A DNA stretch of 7,739 nucleotides from Bacteroidota bacterium. Its GTDB lineage: Bacteria > Bacteroidota > Bacteroidia > B-17B0 > B-17BO. The stretch is taken from positions 1 through 7,739 of the forward strand of contig CANHPI010000118.1 in NCBI GenBank assembly GCA_947462425.1, given 5' to 3'. This document shows positions 6,589 to 7,739 of this stretch, piece by piece (position 1 is the first letter of the stretch; every line of letters starts with the position of its first letter). The notes below the pieces were generated by a model. That model had not been told where the DNA came from. It was given only the letters and a program-made list of their open reading frames with translations, and made no database searches. The position numbers and the translations under genes were made by a program.

Positions 6589-6680
6589 CCCGCAGGTATC
6601 GCTAATCTTGCGGAAAGAAATTTATAAAAGCTACTTCTAAACAATAAATAACAATCCGTGGAATCAGCGAAATTTGCGGG
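6589..6680. repeat. degenerate inverted repeat with 26-bp arms
   Basis: Arms at 6589-6614 and 6655-6680 (outer ends cccgca and tgcggg, inner ends cgga and tccg, shared core tcgct/agcga) match at 18 of 26 positions around a 40-base loop. Of the eight mismatches, five would be G-U pairs in the + strand RNA, so 23 of 26 positions can pair. From memory, the CGCTGAT…CTGCGG style resembles intergenic repeats common in Bacteroidota genomes. It fills most of the gap between the dehydrogenase and the FKBP gene and ends 20 bases before the FKBP start. Confidence 0.6.
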
Positions 6681-6700
6681 CAAAAAAACAAATAAAATCA

Positions 6701-7216
6701 ATGACTATTAACCAAAACAAAGTCGTATCGGTAAATTATCATTTATCGTCATTTTTAGAAAACGAAGCTCCTGAATTAGTAGAGCAAACAAGCAAAGAAC
6801 AACCATTTACATTTATTTTTGGAGTAGGGCAATTAATTCCTGACTTTGAAAAGAATTTAGTAAATAAAAAAGTTGGTGATAAGTTTGACTTTAAAGTAAC
6901 TCCTGCAAATGGATATGGTATTACTGATAAGGAAATGATTGCAAAAATCCCAAAAGAAGCATTTAATGTAGATGGTGTTTTTGACGAAGAACGTGTAAAA
7001 GAAGGTGAAGAATTAATGATGAATGATGCGGATGGAAACCAGTTAATGGGTTTTGTTCAAGAAATTGGAGAAGATTTTGTTATCATGGATTTCAATCATC
7101 CCTTAGCCGACCATCATTTACATTTTGTAGGTGAAGTTTTAGAAATTAGAGATGCGACAGCAGAAGAATTAGATCACGGGCATGTGCATGGTCCAGGTGG
7201 GCATCACCACCACTAG
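6701..7216 (+). CDS. slyD: SlyD-like FKBP-type peptidyl-prolyl isomerase
   Basis: A 171-residue cytoplasmic FKBP of the SlyD/FkpB group, which catalyses proline cis-trans isomerisation and chaperones folding. The FKBP part is split as in SlyD. The N-terminal portion (1-~70) includes FGVGQLIPDFEKNLVNKKVG (40-59). An inserted 'flap' domain (~72-123) contains EELMMNDADGNQLMGFV. The FKBP then resumes with MDFNHPLADHHLHFVGEVLE (129-148). The C-terminus is histidine-rich (HGHVHGPGGHHHH, 159-171), like the metal-binding tail of SlyD, which passes nickel to hydrogenase or urease maturation in other bacteria. Here the tail is short and has no cysteines. The start is the ATG at 6701; an upstream TTG at 6674 would add nine lysine-rich residues encoded by the inverted repeat and is unlikely. 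It converges with groL on a shared terminator. Confidence 0.9.
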   Translation: MTINQNKVVSVNYHLSSFLENEAPELVEQTSKEQPFTFIFGVGQLIPDFEKNLVNKKVGDKFDFKVTPANGYGITDKEMIAKIPKEAFNVDGVFDEERVKEGEELMMNDADGNQLMGFVQEIGEDFVIMDFNHPLADHHLHFVGEVLEIRDATAEELDHGHVHGPGGHHHH

Positions 7217-7263
7217 TAAATTTAAAAAGTGTGTAAAAAAATATTACATATTTATTTTATATA

Positions 7264-7305
7264 AAACAAAAAACGCCTCACATTTCTGTGAGGCGTTTTT
7301 TGTTT
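7264..7305. terminator. bidirectional terminator between the SlyD-like gene and groL
   Basis: A 9-bp GC-rich stem (cgcctcaca at 7274-7282 with tgtgaggcg at 7287-7295, loop tttc) is flanked by aaacaaaaaa on the left and ttttttgttt on the right, so it terminates in both directions. It lies 47 bases past the FKBP stop and 38 bases past the groL stop. Confidence 0.93.
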
Positions 7306-7343
7306 ATTCAGATTAAAATGATTGTTGTTTGAGCTTATCGAAA

Positions 7344-7739
7344 CTACATCATTCCGCCCATTCCACCCATTCCTGGATTACCCATTGGCATTGAAGGAGC
7401 GCCTTCTTCTTTTTTCTCAGCTAATACACAGTCAGTAGTCAATAACATAGCTGCTACAGAAGCTGCGTTTTCTAAAGCAATACGACTTACTTTAGTAGGA
7501 TCAATTACACCTGCTTTCAATAAGTTTTCATATTTCTCAGTACGAGCATTAAAACCATAATCATCTTTACCTTCTTTTACTTTTTGAACTACGATAGAAC
7601 CTTCGATTCCACAGTTAGCACAAATTTGACGTAAAGGTTATTCAATAGCACGACGTACAATTTGAATACCAGTATTCTCATCTTCGTTAGCACCTTTTAA
7701 TTTATCTAAAGCAGAAATTGCACGAATATATGCAACACC
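7344..7739 (-). CDS. groL: chaperonin GroEL, C-terminal part, interrupted by an in-frame TAA
   Basis: This is the last 131 codons of groL; the 5' part lies beyond the right edge. GroEL forms the ATP-driven double-ring folding chamber with GroES. Recognisable parts, in reading order, are GVAYIRAI at the edge (end of the GGG motif region), [66 protein letters not shown] and the classic GGMGGMM tail. This is the equatorial domain C-terminus plus the flexible tail. The codon between RRAIE and PLRQI is TAA (plus-strand tta at 7638-7640), where relatives have a sense codon, typically Glu. One base (GAA to TAA) would explain it. Termination there removes 97 residues and much of the equatorial domain, which should abolish function. 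Since GroEL is normally essential, a sequence error, or a second intact copy elsewhere, is more likely than a dead sole gene. Downstream codons remain perfectly conserved. Confidence 0.93.

Noticed and set aside
6674..6700. TTG start giving nine extra residues on the SlyD-like protein
   Set aside because: The extension is encoded by the right arm of the inverted repeat and its A-rich flank; the ATG at 6701 begins where SlyD-like proteins normally begin.
7178..7213. Histidine run at the end of the FKBP protein as a cloning tag
   Set aside because: SlyD-type proteins naturally carry His-rich tails, and native intergenic sequence with a terminator follows directly.

Overview
The window looks like a chromosomal segment of a Bacteroidota bacterium, probably close to the Flavobacteriales or Sphingobacteriales. 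It is very AT-rich (roughly 30% GC by eye). Genes start without clear Shine-Dalgarno sequences and sit behind A/T-rich leaders. A TAnnTTTG-type -7 promoter element is visible, and several proteins have Bacteroidota-typical forms (TlpA-like thioredoxin tail, leader-bearing DODA-type dioxygenase, DUF2752 and TM2 neighbours, ALDH7, His-tailed SlyD-like FKBP). No phage, transposase, CRISPR, tRNA or rRNA is seen; this is mostly housekeeping and accessory chromosome.

Layout, left to right: (1) the 3' end of a TlpA/thioredoxin-fold gene (+); (2) a complete LigB/DODA-type extradiol dioxygenase (+); (3) a leftward pair encoding a secreted beta-rich protein of unknown function and a small DUF2752 membrane protein; (4) divergent from that pair across a 69-bp spacer, a secreted/anchored TM2-domain protein (+), ended by a 40-bp perfect palindromic terminator; (5) a 320-bp gene-free AT-rich stretch; (6) a VOC/glyoxalase-fold gene split by a one-base frameshift at an A7 run; (7) a TerC-family membrane protein (+); (8) a spacer holding a possible broken minus-strand ORF; (9) an ALDH7-type aldehyde dehydrogenase (+); (10) a degenerate 92-bp inverted repeat; (11) a SlyD-like FKBP prolyl isomerase (+), ended by a bidirectional terminator; (12) the 3' end of groL/GroEL (-), which carries an in-frame TAA.

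The genes do not form one pathway. The most system-like part is 1585-3282, where two small membrane-domain proteins (DUF2752 and TM2) flank a secreted two-domain protein. Both transcription units may start from mirror-image -7 boxes in the shared spacer. SlyD-like FKBP and GroEL are both protein-folding factors and converge on one terminator. Two clear coding lesions (VOC frameshift, groL nonsense) and a possible third lie within 4 kb. One is in a normally essential gene, so base-calling or assembly error must be considered before any biological reading.
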